Part shown: piece by piece, positions 16,166-23,427 of the stretch | Position numbering within the stretch: the first letter of the stretch is position 1 | Layout: each line of letters opens with the position of its first letter | Assembly (NCBI GenBank): GCA_965221075.1 | Contig: OZ244865.1 | Span: forward strand, 3,038,001 to 3,102,000 | Length of the DNA stretch: 64,000 nt | Reading direction: 5' to 3' | Source: UBA2970 sp965221075 | GTDB taxonomy: Bacteria > Verrucomicrobiota > Verrucomicrobiia > Limisphaerales > AAA164-E04 | Position numbers and translations under genes: made by a program | Notes under the pieces: model-generated | Told to the model about the DNA's origin: nothing | The model's input: only the letters and a program-made list of their open reading frames with translations | Databases searched by the model: none

Positions 16166-16963
16166 TCAGTACTTGGCCACCGACCGGGAGGCGCCCTCCA
16201 GGCCCAGGGCGGCGGCGATCTCCTGGGCCTTGGAGAGCATCATCCCCGCCTCGCTGGCGATGGCCAGGAAGCGGAAGCCCTGCTCGATGCGTGGCGCCGC
16301 CTGGTCGGCCCGGGCCACGTGGATGCCGGCGGCCACGCCGTGCTTGCGCCCCATGGCCAGCAAGTGGTCCACCGCCTCCAGGAAGGCCGGATCCTCGCTC
16401 TCCCAGCCAGGCTCCCTCCCCATCGACTTGAGCAGGTCGTTGGGGCCGATGAAGAAGGCGTCTATCCCCTCCACACCCAGAATCTCCTCGGCGCGCTCCA
16501 CCGCGGCGATGTGCTCGATCTGGACCACGAGCAGGATCTCCTCGTTGGCCCGGCGGTAGTACTCGCCGGGCTCGGCCCCGAAGGAGACCGCATGGAGCAT
16601 GCCCCCCACCGACCGGCTGCCCAGCGGGGCGTAGAAGGCGCTCTCGACCGCCTGGACGGCCTCCTGGCGGGTGCAGACCATGGGCACCACCACGCCCCAG
16701 GCGCCGTTGTCGATGGCCCGCTTGATGTTCTCCCCGGTGTTCCAGGCCACCCGCGCCAGCGGCACCGTGCCCGCCCCGGCGATGGCCGAGTAGCTCAGGG
16801 CCGCCGACTCCACCCCGATGGGCATGTGCTCCAGGTTGAGGGTCAGCCAGTCGAAGGGCAGGTTGGCCATCAGCAGGGCCGAGGTGGGATCGGGAAGGGA
16901 AAGCCAGGTCCCGATGCAGGCCTGGCCTTTCCTGAGCCGGGCCTTGACCGGATTGCGCTTCAT
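16166..16963 (-). CDS. HpcH/HpaI family aldolase (2,4-dihydroxyhept-2-ene-1,7-dioate aldolase type)
   Basis: This 265-residue protein belongs to the class II pyruvate-dependent aldolases, which split 4-hydroxy-2-oxoacids to pyruvate plus an aldehyde. The metal-binding Glu in VVQIEHIAAVE and the Asp in GIDAFFIGPNDL are present, as are the Trp/Gly landmarks WLSLPDP and WGVVVPMV. Substrate range cannot be read from the sequence. Its ATG at 16963 overlaps the stop of the D-2-hydroxyacid dehydrogenase gene by four bases (ATGA), so the two are translationally coupled and may form a short 2-oxo or 2-hydroxy acid pathway. Confidence 0.85.
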   Translation of the reverse strand: MKRNPVKARLRKGQACIGTWLSLPDPTSALLMANLPFDWLTLNLEHMPIGVESAALSYSAIAGAGTVPLARVAWNTGENIKRAIDNGAWGVVVPMVCTRQEAVQAVESAFYAPLGSRSVGGMLHAVSFGAEPGEYYRRANEEILLVVQIEHIAAVERAEEILGVEGIDAFFIGPNDLLKSMGREPGWESEDPAFLEAVDHLLAMGRKHGVAAGIHVARADQAAPRIEQGFRFLAIASEAGMMLSKAQEIAAALGLEGASRSVAKY

Positions 16964-17952
16964 CTCCCGACGCCCCCCCGGGCGAACACCTCGGGATTGA
17001 CCACATGGGCGGGACGGCGCCCCCGGCTGCAGTCGACGATGGCCTGGGCCGCCAGGGCGGAGATCCTCCTGCCGGTATCCAGGGCGCAGGCCGACTGGTG
17101 GGGGGAGAGGACCAGGTTGGGGGCGTCGCGCAGGGGATGGCCGGGCGGCAGGGGCTCCTTGCGGAAGACGTCGAGGGCCGCTCCTCCGAGAGCTCCCCGG
17201 CGGAGGGCCAGCGCCAGAGCCTCCTCGTCCACGTGCGCGCCGCGGGCGGTGTTGATCAGGAGGGCGCCGGGCTTCATCAGGGCCAGCTGCTCCGCTCCGA
17301 TCATTCCGCGGGTCTCCGGAGTCAGGGCCGGGTGCAGGGTCACGAAGTCGCTGCGCGCCAGCAGCTCCTCCAGGGGAGCCGGATCCACCCCCAGGGAGGC
17401 CAGATCCGGGTGGGGACGGGGATCGGTCCCCAGCAGCCTCATGCCAAAGCCCGACGCCCGGCGGGCCACCGCGCGGCCGATCCGCCCGCACCCGACGATG
17501 CCCAGGACGCTGCCGGCCAGATCGCAGCCCCAGGCCGGCCTCCACTCCCCCCGCTTCATCGCCGCGTCCGTCTCGTGGACCCGGCGGGCCAGGGAAAGCA
17601 GCAGGGCCATGGCGTAGTCGGCCACCGCCTCGTCCAGAAGGCCGGGGGTGTAGGCCACCACGATGCCGGCCCGGGTGGCCGCCTCCAGATCGATGGAGTC
17701 GTAGCCGACCCCCCAGCGGGAGAGGATCTTCAGTCCCGCGGCCTCGGGCCGGGCCAGGAGCGCGGCGGTGAAGGCGTCGGGGCTGCACAGGACCGCGTCG
17801 GCGCCGTCCAGGACGCCGGCCAGCTCCTCCTCCTCCAGGGGGCCGAGGCGGGGAGGCACGATCAGGGACATCCCGGCTCCCTCCAGGATCTCCCGGGCCG
17901 GCTCCCCTACCCGGTCGAAGGTGCGGGCGGTGATCAGGACCTTCCAGGACAC
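16960..17952 (-). CDS. D-isomer-specific 2-hydroxyacid dehydrogenase
   Basis: This 330-residue NAD-dependent enzyme is phosphoglycerate-dehydrogenase-like. It contains the Rossmann motif GIVGCGRIGRAVARR, the catalytic Arg in LINTARG, the Glu in VFRKEPLP and the His in LSPHQSA. Members interconvert D-2-hydroxyacids and 2-oxoacids. The start is uncertain: I used the GTG at 17952 (MSWKVLITA), because it begins at the conserved first strand; a TTG at 17988 would add 12 residues. Neither has a clear Shine-Dalgarno. It overlaps the aldolase start by four bases, so the pair is co-expressed. It could take part in serine or sugar-acid metabolism. Confidence 0.85.
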   Translation of the reverse strand: MSWKVLITARTFDRVGEPAREILEGAGMSLIVPPRLGPLEEEELAGVLDGADAVLCSPDAFTAALLARPEAAGLKILSRWGVGYDSIDLEAATRAGIVVAYTPGLLDEAVADYAMALLLSLARRVHETDAAMKRGEWRPAWGCDLAGSVLGIVGCGRIGRAVARRASGFGMRLLGTDPRPHPDLASLGVDPAPLEELLARSDFVTLHPALTPETRGMIGAEQLALMKPGALLINTARGAHVDEEALALALRRGALGGAALDVFRKEPLPPGHPLRDAPNLVLSPHQSACALDTGRRISALAAQAIVDCSRGRRPAHVVNPEVFARGGVGR

Positions 17953-17991
17953 GGCGGGGCATGCTAGGCGCGGCCCCGAGGCAGGCAAGGA

Positions 17992-18540
17992 TCAAGGGAG
18001 GGCCCCGCTCTGCAGAAGGAGCCGGACAAGCCCCTCGGCCCTCCGCTGGATCCCCGGACGGCCCGACTCCCGGGATCCGGCCACGTTGAGGACCAGGCCC
18101 GGGCCGATGCCCTCCAGCCAGGCGAGGATGTCCGGGACGAGCTCGGAGTCGGAGCCCTTCCCCAGATCGGCGCAGTAGCAGGGGCGCCCGTGCCTGCGGG
18201 CGAACTCCACGGTCTTCCGGGAGCCGCTGCGGGGCTCCCCGTAGGCGAGGACCAGGGTGGCGTCGCTGTCGACCACGTTCATCTCGGTGCGCCGGAGGTA
18301 TCCCGCGCCCGGAAGCTCCCGGAGGGGGAACCTGGCGGGTATCTCGCCCTTCTCCGACCTGCGCCCCTCGGGGCACCACCCCCCGCAGGGAACCTCGAGC
18401 CGCATGGCGGCCTCGAGGGCCCCCTGGTCGGCGCCGGTCTGGCCCCCCGAGACGATGCGGGCCACGAGCCTGTCCACCGGCCCATTCCAGCGCCGCCGCC
18501 GCTCCGGGGCAAGCCCGCCACGCTTGGCGTTTGCCTCCAT
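17992..18540 (-). CDS. YpsA-like putative molybdenum carrier protein
   Basis: This 182-residue protein has a Rossmann-like fold with the motif SGGQTGADQGAL near residue 38, matching the family of putative molybdenum-cofactor carrier proteins (YpsA-like/DprA-related Rossmann superfamily). It also has VVDSDATLVLAY and the C-terminal half with ESGRPGIQ. The biochemical role of most members is unproven. The gene ends 39 bases from the dehydrogenase start and shares the strand with it. Its 5' end is next to the start of the divergent alpha/beta hydrolase. No signal peptide or helix is seen, so it is cytoplasmic. Confidence 0.8.
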   Translation of the reverse strand: MEANAKRGGLAPERRRRWNGPVDRLVARIVSGGQTGADQGALEAAMRLEVPCGGWCPEGRRSEKGEIPARFPLRELPGAGYLRRTEMNVVDSDATLVLAYGEPRSGSRKTVEFARRHGRPCYCADLGKGSDSELVPDILAWLEGIGPGLVLNVAGSRESGRPGIQRRAEGLVRLLLQSGALP

Positions 18541-18571
18541 GGACCCTCCGGGGGAGGATGGGGGCGGCCCC

Positions 18572-19459
18572 ATGGCATTCTTGCTGAGCAGACGCCGTGC
18601 AGTGATCGCAGCGATCAAGACACTCGTGGCCCTCGGGGTCCTCTACCTCCTCTTCCGCGTCTTCGAGCACGTCCAGGTCTACCAGCCCCGGAGCCGGCTG
18701 GCCGGGGATCCCTCCTCGGCGGGAATGCCCTTCCGGGAGGCCTACTTCCCCTCCGTCAACGGGAACAGGCTCCACGCCTGGTTCGTTCCGGCTCCCCCGG
18801 ACTCGGCCTGGGGCTCGTGGGCGGTCCTGGTCTCGCACGGCAACGGGGGGAACATCTCCCACCGCCTGGGCCTCTACCGGATCTGGCACGACGAGGGATT
18901 CTGCGTCCTGGCCTACGACTACCAGGGCTACGGGAGGAGCGGCGGCTTCCCCACCGAGGGCAGGACCTACCAGGACGTGCAGAGCGCCTACCAGTGGCTG
19001 ATCGGCGAGGGCTTCGCCCCGGAGCGGATCCTGCCCCTGGGGGAGTCGCTGGGAGGAAGCATGGCGGCCCACCTGGCGGCCGGGAGCCGGACCGGCGGGC
19101 TGGTGCTGCAGAGCGCCTTCACCAGCCTGCCGGACCTGGCCAGCGGGATCTTCCCCTGGCTGCCGGTGCGCACCCTGGGAACCATCGGGTATCCGGTGGA
19201 GGAGAGGCTCGCCTCGGTGGAGGTCCCGGCGCTGATCCTCCACAGCCCCGGGGACTCCCTGATCCCCTTCGGCCACGCCCTAAGGAACCGCGAGGCCCAC
19301 CCGGGAGCCACGCACCTGGAGGAGCTCTCCGGAGACCACAACGATCCCCCGCCCCCGGAGTCCTACCGGCGCGGGATCCGGGCCTTCAAGGAACTGATCC
19401 GGGAGCATGGTGCGCGAGAGAGGATTCGAACCTCCACGCCCGAAGGCACCAGATCCTAA
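18572..19459 (+). CDS. Membrane-anchored alpha/beta hydrolase
   Basis: This 295-residue protein begins with a positively charged end and one hydrophobic helix (about 9-28), then an alpha/beta hydrolase domain. The nucleophile elbow is GESLGGS, the oxyanion region is SHGNGGN, and the later acid and base appear to be Asp in HSPGDSLIPF and His in GDHND. The layout matches bacterial homologues of ABHD13/BEM46, whose substrates are unknown. The start is ATG 18572; an in-frame ATG 33 bases upstream is possible. The last 17 codons lie antisense to tRNA-Leu and its TAA is formed inside the tRNA anticodon loop, which is unusual. Confidence 0.85.
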   Translation: MAFLLSRRRAVIAAIKTLVALGVLYLLFRVFEHVQVYQPRSRLAGDPSSAGMPFREAYFPSVNGNRLHAWFVPAPPDSAWGSWAVLVSHGNGGNISHRLGLYRIWHDEGFCVLAYDYQGYGRSGGFPTEGRTYQDVQSAYQWLIGEGFAPERILPLGESLGGSMAAHLAAGSRTGGLVLQSAFTSLPDLASGIFPWLPVRTLGTIGYPVEERLASVEVPALILHSPGDSLIPFGHALRNREAHPGATHLEELSGDHNDPPPPESYRRGIRAFKELIREHGARERIRTSTPEGTRS

Positions 19460-19491
19460 GTCTGGCGCGTCTGCCGTTCCGCCACTCGCGC
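19408..19491 (-). tRNA. tRNA-Leu(UAG)
   Basis: On the minus strand the 84-base sequence starts GCGCGAGTGGCGGAA, which is a normal tRNA-Leu D-arm region. The acceptor stem GCGCGAG pairs with CTCGCGC, followed by discriminator A and an encoded CCA (19408-19410). The anticodon stem CCAGA/TCTGG encloses loop CTTAGGA, giving anticodon TAG (bases 19456-19458), which reads CUA and CUG leucine codons. A variable arm with TGCCTTCGGGCG and the T-loop GGTTCGAATCC complete the cloverleaf. The 3' end overlaps the final codons of the opposite-strand hydrolase gene. Confidence 0.97.
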
Positions 19492-19502
19492 CCTGCCTGC
19501 CG

Positions 19503-20084
19503 CTAGGGCCGCCCGCCGCCGGCCCTCAGGCGGCGGACATCGATCCCCTCCATGCCCGCGGCGGCGATCGCCTGCAGGCCCAGATCGGTGTCCTCGTAGG
19601 CCAGGCACTCCCCGGGGGGGACGCCCAGCCGGCGGGCCGCCTCCAGGAAGATGTCCGGGGCGGGCTTCTGCCGCTCGACATCCTCGCTGGTCACCACCGC
19701 GTCGAACAGGTGCAGTATGGAGAGGCGGTCCAGCACCATGGGGACGATCCCGCGGGTGCCCCCCGAGGCCACCGCCATGGGGATCCGCCCGTGGCGGGCC
19801 CGGGCCACCTCCACCACCGGCTCCACCGGACGCACCTCGTCCAGATGGGCCAGGTAGGCCTCCTCCTTCTCCTCCGCCACCCTGCGGGGGTCCAGATCGA
19901 TCCCCTGCTCGTCCCGGATCCGCTCCAGGATCATCCAGGTGGGCACCCCGCCGCTGGCGTAGAACTCCGGCTCGGTGAACCGGAAGCCGTGGGCCCGGGC
20001 CACGCTCCGCCAGGCCTCCCAGTGCAGGGGCATGGTGTCGGCCAGGGTGCCGTCGCAGTCGAAGATGATCGCCGAGCGGTCCAT
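19503..20084 (-). CDS. HAD-family hydrolase (beta-phosphoglucomutase/phosphatase type)
   Basis: This 193-residue protein has all HAD motifs: DCDGTLADT (motif I, nucleophile Asp), ASGGT (motif II), the Lys in RQKPAPDIF (motif III) and YEDTDLG (motif IV). The cap region after motif I (FRFTEPEFYASGGVPTW) resembles GS-type phosphatase or beta-phosphoglucomutase caps, so the substrate is probably a sugar phosphate. The ATG at 20084 overlaps the last base of the prfA stop (TGATG), so it is translationally linked to release factor 1. The tRNA-Leu gene lies 11 bases downstream on the same strand. Confidence 0.88.
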   Translation of the reverse strand: MDRSAIIFDCDGTLADTMPLHWEAWRSVARAHGFRFTEPEFYASGGVPTWMILERIRDEQGIDLDPRRVAEEKEEAYLAHLDEVRPVEPVVEVARARHGRIPMAVASGGTRGIVPMVLDRLSILHLFDAVVTSEDVERQKPAPDIFLEAARRLGVPPGECLAYEDTDLGLQAIAAAGMEGIDVRRLRAGGGRP

Positions 20085-21160
20085 CAGGCCATCTCCGAGA
20101 GCCTCCGCTTCACGTCGTGCTCCATGAGCGGATCGATCACGATGTCCATCTGCCCCTCCAGCATCTCCGAGAGGCTGTAGCGGGTCAGATCGATGCGGTG
20201 GTCGGTCACCCGGTTCTGCGAGAAGTTGTAGGTCCGGATCCGCTCGTTGCGCTCCCCGGATCCCACCTGGGCCCTGCGGTCGGCGGCGTAGCGCGCCTGC
20301 TCCTCGGCCCGGCGGCTGTCCAGCAGCCTCGTGCGCAGCTCCAGCATCGCCTTGGCCTTGTTCTGGGTCTGGGAGCGTCCGTCGGCGCAGCGCACCATGA
20401 TGCCGGTCTGGCGGTGCAGGATCTGCACCGCGCTGTCGGTGGTGTTCACTCCCTGCCCCCCCGGCCCCGAGGCCCGGCAGGTCCGGACTTCGATGTCCTC
20501 GGGCCGGATCTCCACGTCCACCTCCTGGGCCTCGGGCAGCACGGCCACGGTGGCGGTGCTGGTGTGCACCCTTCCCTGGGCCTCGGTGAGGGGGACCCGC
20601 TGCACCCGGTGGACCCCGCTCTCGTACTTGAGCCGGCGGTAGACGTCCTCCCCCTCCACCTGGAAGATCACCCGGCTGAGGCCCTTGAGCTCCGAGGGGC
20701 TGGTGTCGATCACCCCGATCTCCCAGCGGCGCAGGTCGGCGTAGCGCTGGAACATGCGGTAGAGGTCGGTGACGAACAGGGCCGCCTCGGAGCCCCCGGT
20801 GGCGGCCCGGATCTCCACGATGGTGTTGCGGGAGTCCATGGGATCGGGCGGCAGCATCTCCATCTGCAGCTCCCCCTCCATTCCCCGGGCGCGCTCCCGG
20901 AGATCCCGCAGCTCCTCCTCCGCCAGCTGGGCCATCTCCTCGTCGTCCTCCAGCGCCTCCCGCTCCTGCTCGGTCCGGGAGATGTCCTGCCGGACCTTCC
21001 GGTACTCCCGCCCCAGCTCCGCCAGCTTGCGCACCCGGCTGTACTCCCGGGAGACCTCCCGGGAGCGCTCCCGGTCGTCGAACACCGCGGGATCGCCCAG
21101 CGAGGCCTCCAGCTCGGCGCAGCGCTCCTCCAGTCGCTGGATGTGGGCGAGAAGATCCAT
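20084..21160 (-). CDS. prfA: Peptide chain release factor 1
   Basis: This 358-residue protein releases completed peptides at UAA and UAG codons. The codon-recognition loop is RVPLTE, giving P-L-T in place of the usual P-x-T of RF1 and not the S-P-F of RF2. The peptidyl-tRNA hydrolysis motif is GPGGQGVN, with the methylated Gln. The N-terminal coiled-coil domain and C-terminal domain are complete and of normal length. A small intergenic stretch separates it from rpmE2 upstream, and the HAD gene follows with a one-base overlap. Confidence 0.96.
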   Translation of the reverse strand: MDLLAHIQRLEERCAELEASLGDPAVFDDRERSREVSREYSRVRKLAELGREYRKVRQDISRTEQEREALEDDEEMAQLAEEELRDLRERARGMEGELQMEMLPPDPMDSRNTIVEIRAATGGSEAALFVTDLYRMFQRYADLRRWEIGVIDTSPSELKGLSRVIFQVEGEDVYRRLKYESGVHRVQRVPLTEAQGRVHTSTATVAVLPEAQEVDVEIRPEDIEVRTCRASGPGGQGVNTTDSAVQILHRQTGIMVRCADGRSQTQNKAKAMLELRTRLLDSRRAEEQARYAADRRAQVGSGERNERIRTYNFSQNRVTDHRIDLTRYSLSEMLEGQMDIVIDPLMEHDVKRRLSEMA

Positions 21161-21226
21161 GGGGGCCCCCCAGGCTCGGGAGACGGGGAAGGCTCCCCCG
21201 CAAAGGGGAGCGGGAGCGGCCGCGCC

Positions 21227-21520
21227 TTAGCGGCGCTTCTTCTTGAAGGTGGCCGCCTTCTCCCGGGCGGCCCTGGTCTTGGCCAGGCGCTGCTGGAACT
21301 TGTCCACCCGTCCCGCGGTGTCCACGAAGACCTGCTGGCCGGTGTAGAAGGGATGGGAGGCGCTGCTGATGCCCAGCACCACCAGGGGGTACTCGTTGCC
21401 GTCCTCCCAGGAGACGGTCTCGCGGGACTGGGCGCAGGACCTGCTCAGGAAGCTGAAACCCGAGGCCGAGTCCCGGAACACCACGGGCCGGTACGATTGC
21501 GGATGGACATCCTTCTTCAT
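21227..21520 (-). CDS. rpmE2: 50S ribosomal protein L31 type B
   Basis: This 97-residue protein begins MKKDVHPQSYRPVVF, as type B L31 does, and has the central HPFYTGQQVFVDTAGRVDKF block. It lacks the CxxC pairs of the zinc-binding type A form, so it is the zinc-independent paralogue. In many bacteria type B L31 is produced when zinc is scarce; whether zinc controls it here is not shown. The C-terminal extension is Lys/Arg-rich. It lies just upstream of prfA on the same strand with a 66-base gap. Confidence 0.93.
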   Translation of the reverse strand: MKKDVHPQSYRPVVFRDSASGFSFLSRSCAQSRETVSWEDGNEYPLVVLGISSASHPFYTGQQVFVDTAGRVDKFQQRLAKTRAAREKAATFKKKRR

Positions 21521-21638
21521 CGGAGCAGGGAGGGCGAGGGTAGAGGCTAATCCCGGAGAGACAAGCCAATAACGCGCCGGCCGGGAGCGCCCGACGGGCC
21601 GTCCTTGAGTTCCGGCGCGCGGGCTGCAGAATCCCCCC

Positions 21639-22187
21639 GTGCAGACCGCGTTCAAGGAGTGGTCGGCGGTGGTCGGGGCCCTGGCCCGGGGGGACCAGAC
21701 GGTGATCCTGCGCAAGGGCGGCATCCACGAGCGCTTCGCTCCCTCCGCCGGCCGCTTCTGGCTCTTTCCCACCTCCTACCACCAGCAGCTGGAGAAGATC
21801 CGCCCCGGATCCGTCCCGGACGGCGGGAACGCCCCGGCCGGGGCCGATCCCGTCTCAGGCGTGGCCATCGGCGTCGAGGCCGAGGTGGCCGGGGCCGCCG
21901 AGGTGGAGGAATGGGAGAGGGTGGAGCGCCTGGCCGATCTCCACATTCTGCGCCGGGAGACGGTCCGGGAGCGCTTCGAGCGGGGCGGCAGGCGCTCGGT
22001 CCACGCCATGCTGGTGCGGATCCGCTCGCTGGAGCGGCCGGTGGCGGTCCCCTGGAGCGAGAGCTACCGGGGCTGCCTCTCCTGGGTGGAGCTGGAGACC
22101 CCCATGCCCCGGGAGGGGCTGGAGCCGGCGCTCGATCCGGCCCGGTTCGAGGAGCGGGCGGCGCGGTTCCGGGACGCGGTCGGGTGA
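21639..22187 (+). CDS. DUF1802 family protein
   Basis: This 182-residue protein uses a GTG start. It shows the DUF1802 features: an N-terminal WSAVVGALARGDQTVILRKGG segment, GRFWLFPTSYHQQ, and the later VPWSESYRGCLSWVEL. Function is unknown for the family. The middle (about 58-95) is Ala/Glu/Val-rich and low in complexity. The maf gene begins at its last codons (GTGA overlap at 22184-22187), so they are translated together. The 118-base gap before it, between divergent rpmE2 and this gene, probably holds both promoters, but none is clear enough to call. Confidence 0.8.
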   Translation: MQTAFKEWSAVVGALARGDQTVILRKGGIHERFAPSAGRFWLFPTSYHQQLEKIRPGSVPDGGNAPAGADPVSGVAIGVEAEVAGAAEVEEWERVERLADLHILRRETVRERFERGGRRSVHAMLVRIRSLERPVAVPWSESYRGCLSWVELETPMPREGLEPALDPARFEERAARFRDAVG

Positions 22188-22762
22188 AGCCCCTGCTGCT
22201 GGCCTCCGCCTCTCCCCGCCGCCGCCAGCTGGTGGAGTCCCTGGGCCTTCCCTTCCGGGTGGAGCCCAGCCGGGCCGAGGAGCTCCGCCAGGCCGGGGGC
22301 GGAGCCGAGGAGCTGGTCCGGACCAACGCCTGGCTGAAGGCGTCGGAGGTGGCGCGCCGCCACCCCGGCCACTGGGTCCTGGGAGCGGACACGGTGGTGG
22401 CGGCTTCCGATCGCGTCCTCGGAAAGCCCGCCGACATGGAGGAGGCCCGGCGGATGCTTGAGGCCCTGCAGGGAAGGACCCACCGAGTGCTCACCGGCGC
22501 CTGCCTCTGCCGGCATCCCGGGGACCGGAGGGAGCTGTGGCACGAGGCCACGCGGGTGGAGTTCCGGGCCCTCGACGCCCGTGCCATCGACCGGTACCTG
22601 TCCGGCATCCATCCCCTGGACAAGGCGGGAGCCTACGCCATCCAGGAAGGAGGGGAATTCATCGTGGGGCGCGTCGAGGGATCCTACAGCAACGTGGTGG
22701 GCCTGCCCATGGAGTCGCTGGAGCGCCGCCTGGGCTCCCTGGGAATCGTCCCCTCCCCCTAG
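22184..22762 (+). CDS. maf: Maf-like nucleotide pyrophosphatase
   Basis: This 192-residue protein is a Maf/Ham1-superfamily enzyme that hydrolyses noncanonical or modified nucleoside triphosphates such as dTTP or m7GTP; the sub-type is not settled by sequence. The N-terminal ASASPRRRQ, the GADTVV strand and GKPADMEEA are present, and the KAGAYAIQEGG and GSYSNVVGLP motifs close the family signature. The start is GTG at 22184, overlapping the stop of the DUF1802 gene. Its stop overlaps the convergent PPTase gene stop by four bases (CTAG). Confidence 0.93.
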   Translation: MKPLLLASASPRRRQLVESLGLPFRVEPSRAEELRQAGGGAEELVRTNAWLKASEVARRHPGHWVLGADTVVAASDRVLGKPADMEEARRMLEALQGRTHRVLTGACLCRHPGDRRELWHEATRVEFRALDARAIDRYLSGIHPLDKAGAYAIQEGGEFIVGRVEGSYSNVVGLPMESLERRLGSLGIVPSP

Positions 22763-23427
22763 CCCTCCCTCCAGGCCAGGGCGGCCGCGAAGCGGGGCTC
22801 CCCCAGATCCCGCAGCCGCCATCCTGGCCCGGTCTCGCCGGGCAGCCGCAGGATCCCTTCGGGCGATCCCGCCAGGATCCCGCCGGGCAGCTCGAAGCTC
22901 GAGGGAGGCAATGAAAGCCCCGAGCCCCGGGCCTTCAGCAGCGCCTCCTTGAGGGTCCAGCACCGGTAGAACAGCCGGAGCCTCTCCGCTCCCGCCGCCC
23001 GGAGCAGGAGCCTGCGCTCCCCTCCGCGCAGCGACCTGCCGATCAGGGCCTCCAGGCGCCTCCGGGGGCGGCGCTCCTCCAGATCCACGCCCAGCTCCTT
23101 CCCCCATCCCAGGGCGATCAGGGCGTGCCGCCCGCTGTGCGAGACGCCCAGCCCCAGGGAGGAAGGACGGCCCTCCATCAGGGCGCGGGGCTTCTCCGCC
23201 GGCCCGCCCTCCAGCCGCAGCCGGTCCGGAGGGCAGTCCAGCCGCCGGCAGAGCAGGCGCCGCAGGCCCGCCCGGCCGAACAGGAACTGGCGCCGCCCCG
23301 CCGCGGTCCGGATCCGCGCCAGCCGCTCCAGCTCGGAGGGATCCAGCCACCGGCTCGCCTCCTGCGCGTTCCCCTCCAGCTCCAGATGGTGGACCCGGAT
23401 CCCCTCCTCCTCCCACAGGACCGTCAA
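22759..23427 (-). CDS. 4'-phosphopantetheinyl transferase (Sfp type)
   Basis: This 222-residue enzyme transfers the phosphopantetheine arm of CoA to a serine of a carrier protein. It shows the Sfp/AcpT landmarks: GVDLEER in place of GVDIE, and the second magnesium-binding block WTLKEALLKARG. It is larger than AcpS. The start appears to be TTG at 23427, whose TTGA overlaps the stop of the upstream reductase/sulfotransferase fusion, so the two are coupled; no ATG is near. Its tight link to that fusion suggests carrier-bound substrate chemistry, but no carrier or synthase gene is present in the window. Confidence 0.85.
   Translation of the reverse strand: MTVLWEEEGIRVHHLELEGNAQEASRWLDPSELERLARIRTAAGRRQFLFGRAGLRRLLCRRLDCPPDRLRLEGGPAEKPRALMEGRPSSLGLGVSHSGRHALIALGWGKELGVDLEERRPRRRLEALIGRSLRGGERRLLLRAAGAERLRLFYRCWTLKEALLKARGSGLSLPPSSFELPGGILAGSPEGILRLPGETGPGWRLRDLGEPRFAAALAWREG

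Noticed and set aside
18988..19341. Minus-strand ORF antisense to the alpha/beta hydrolase
   Set aside because: It has no motif and the opposite strand carries the complete hydrolase active site.
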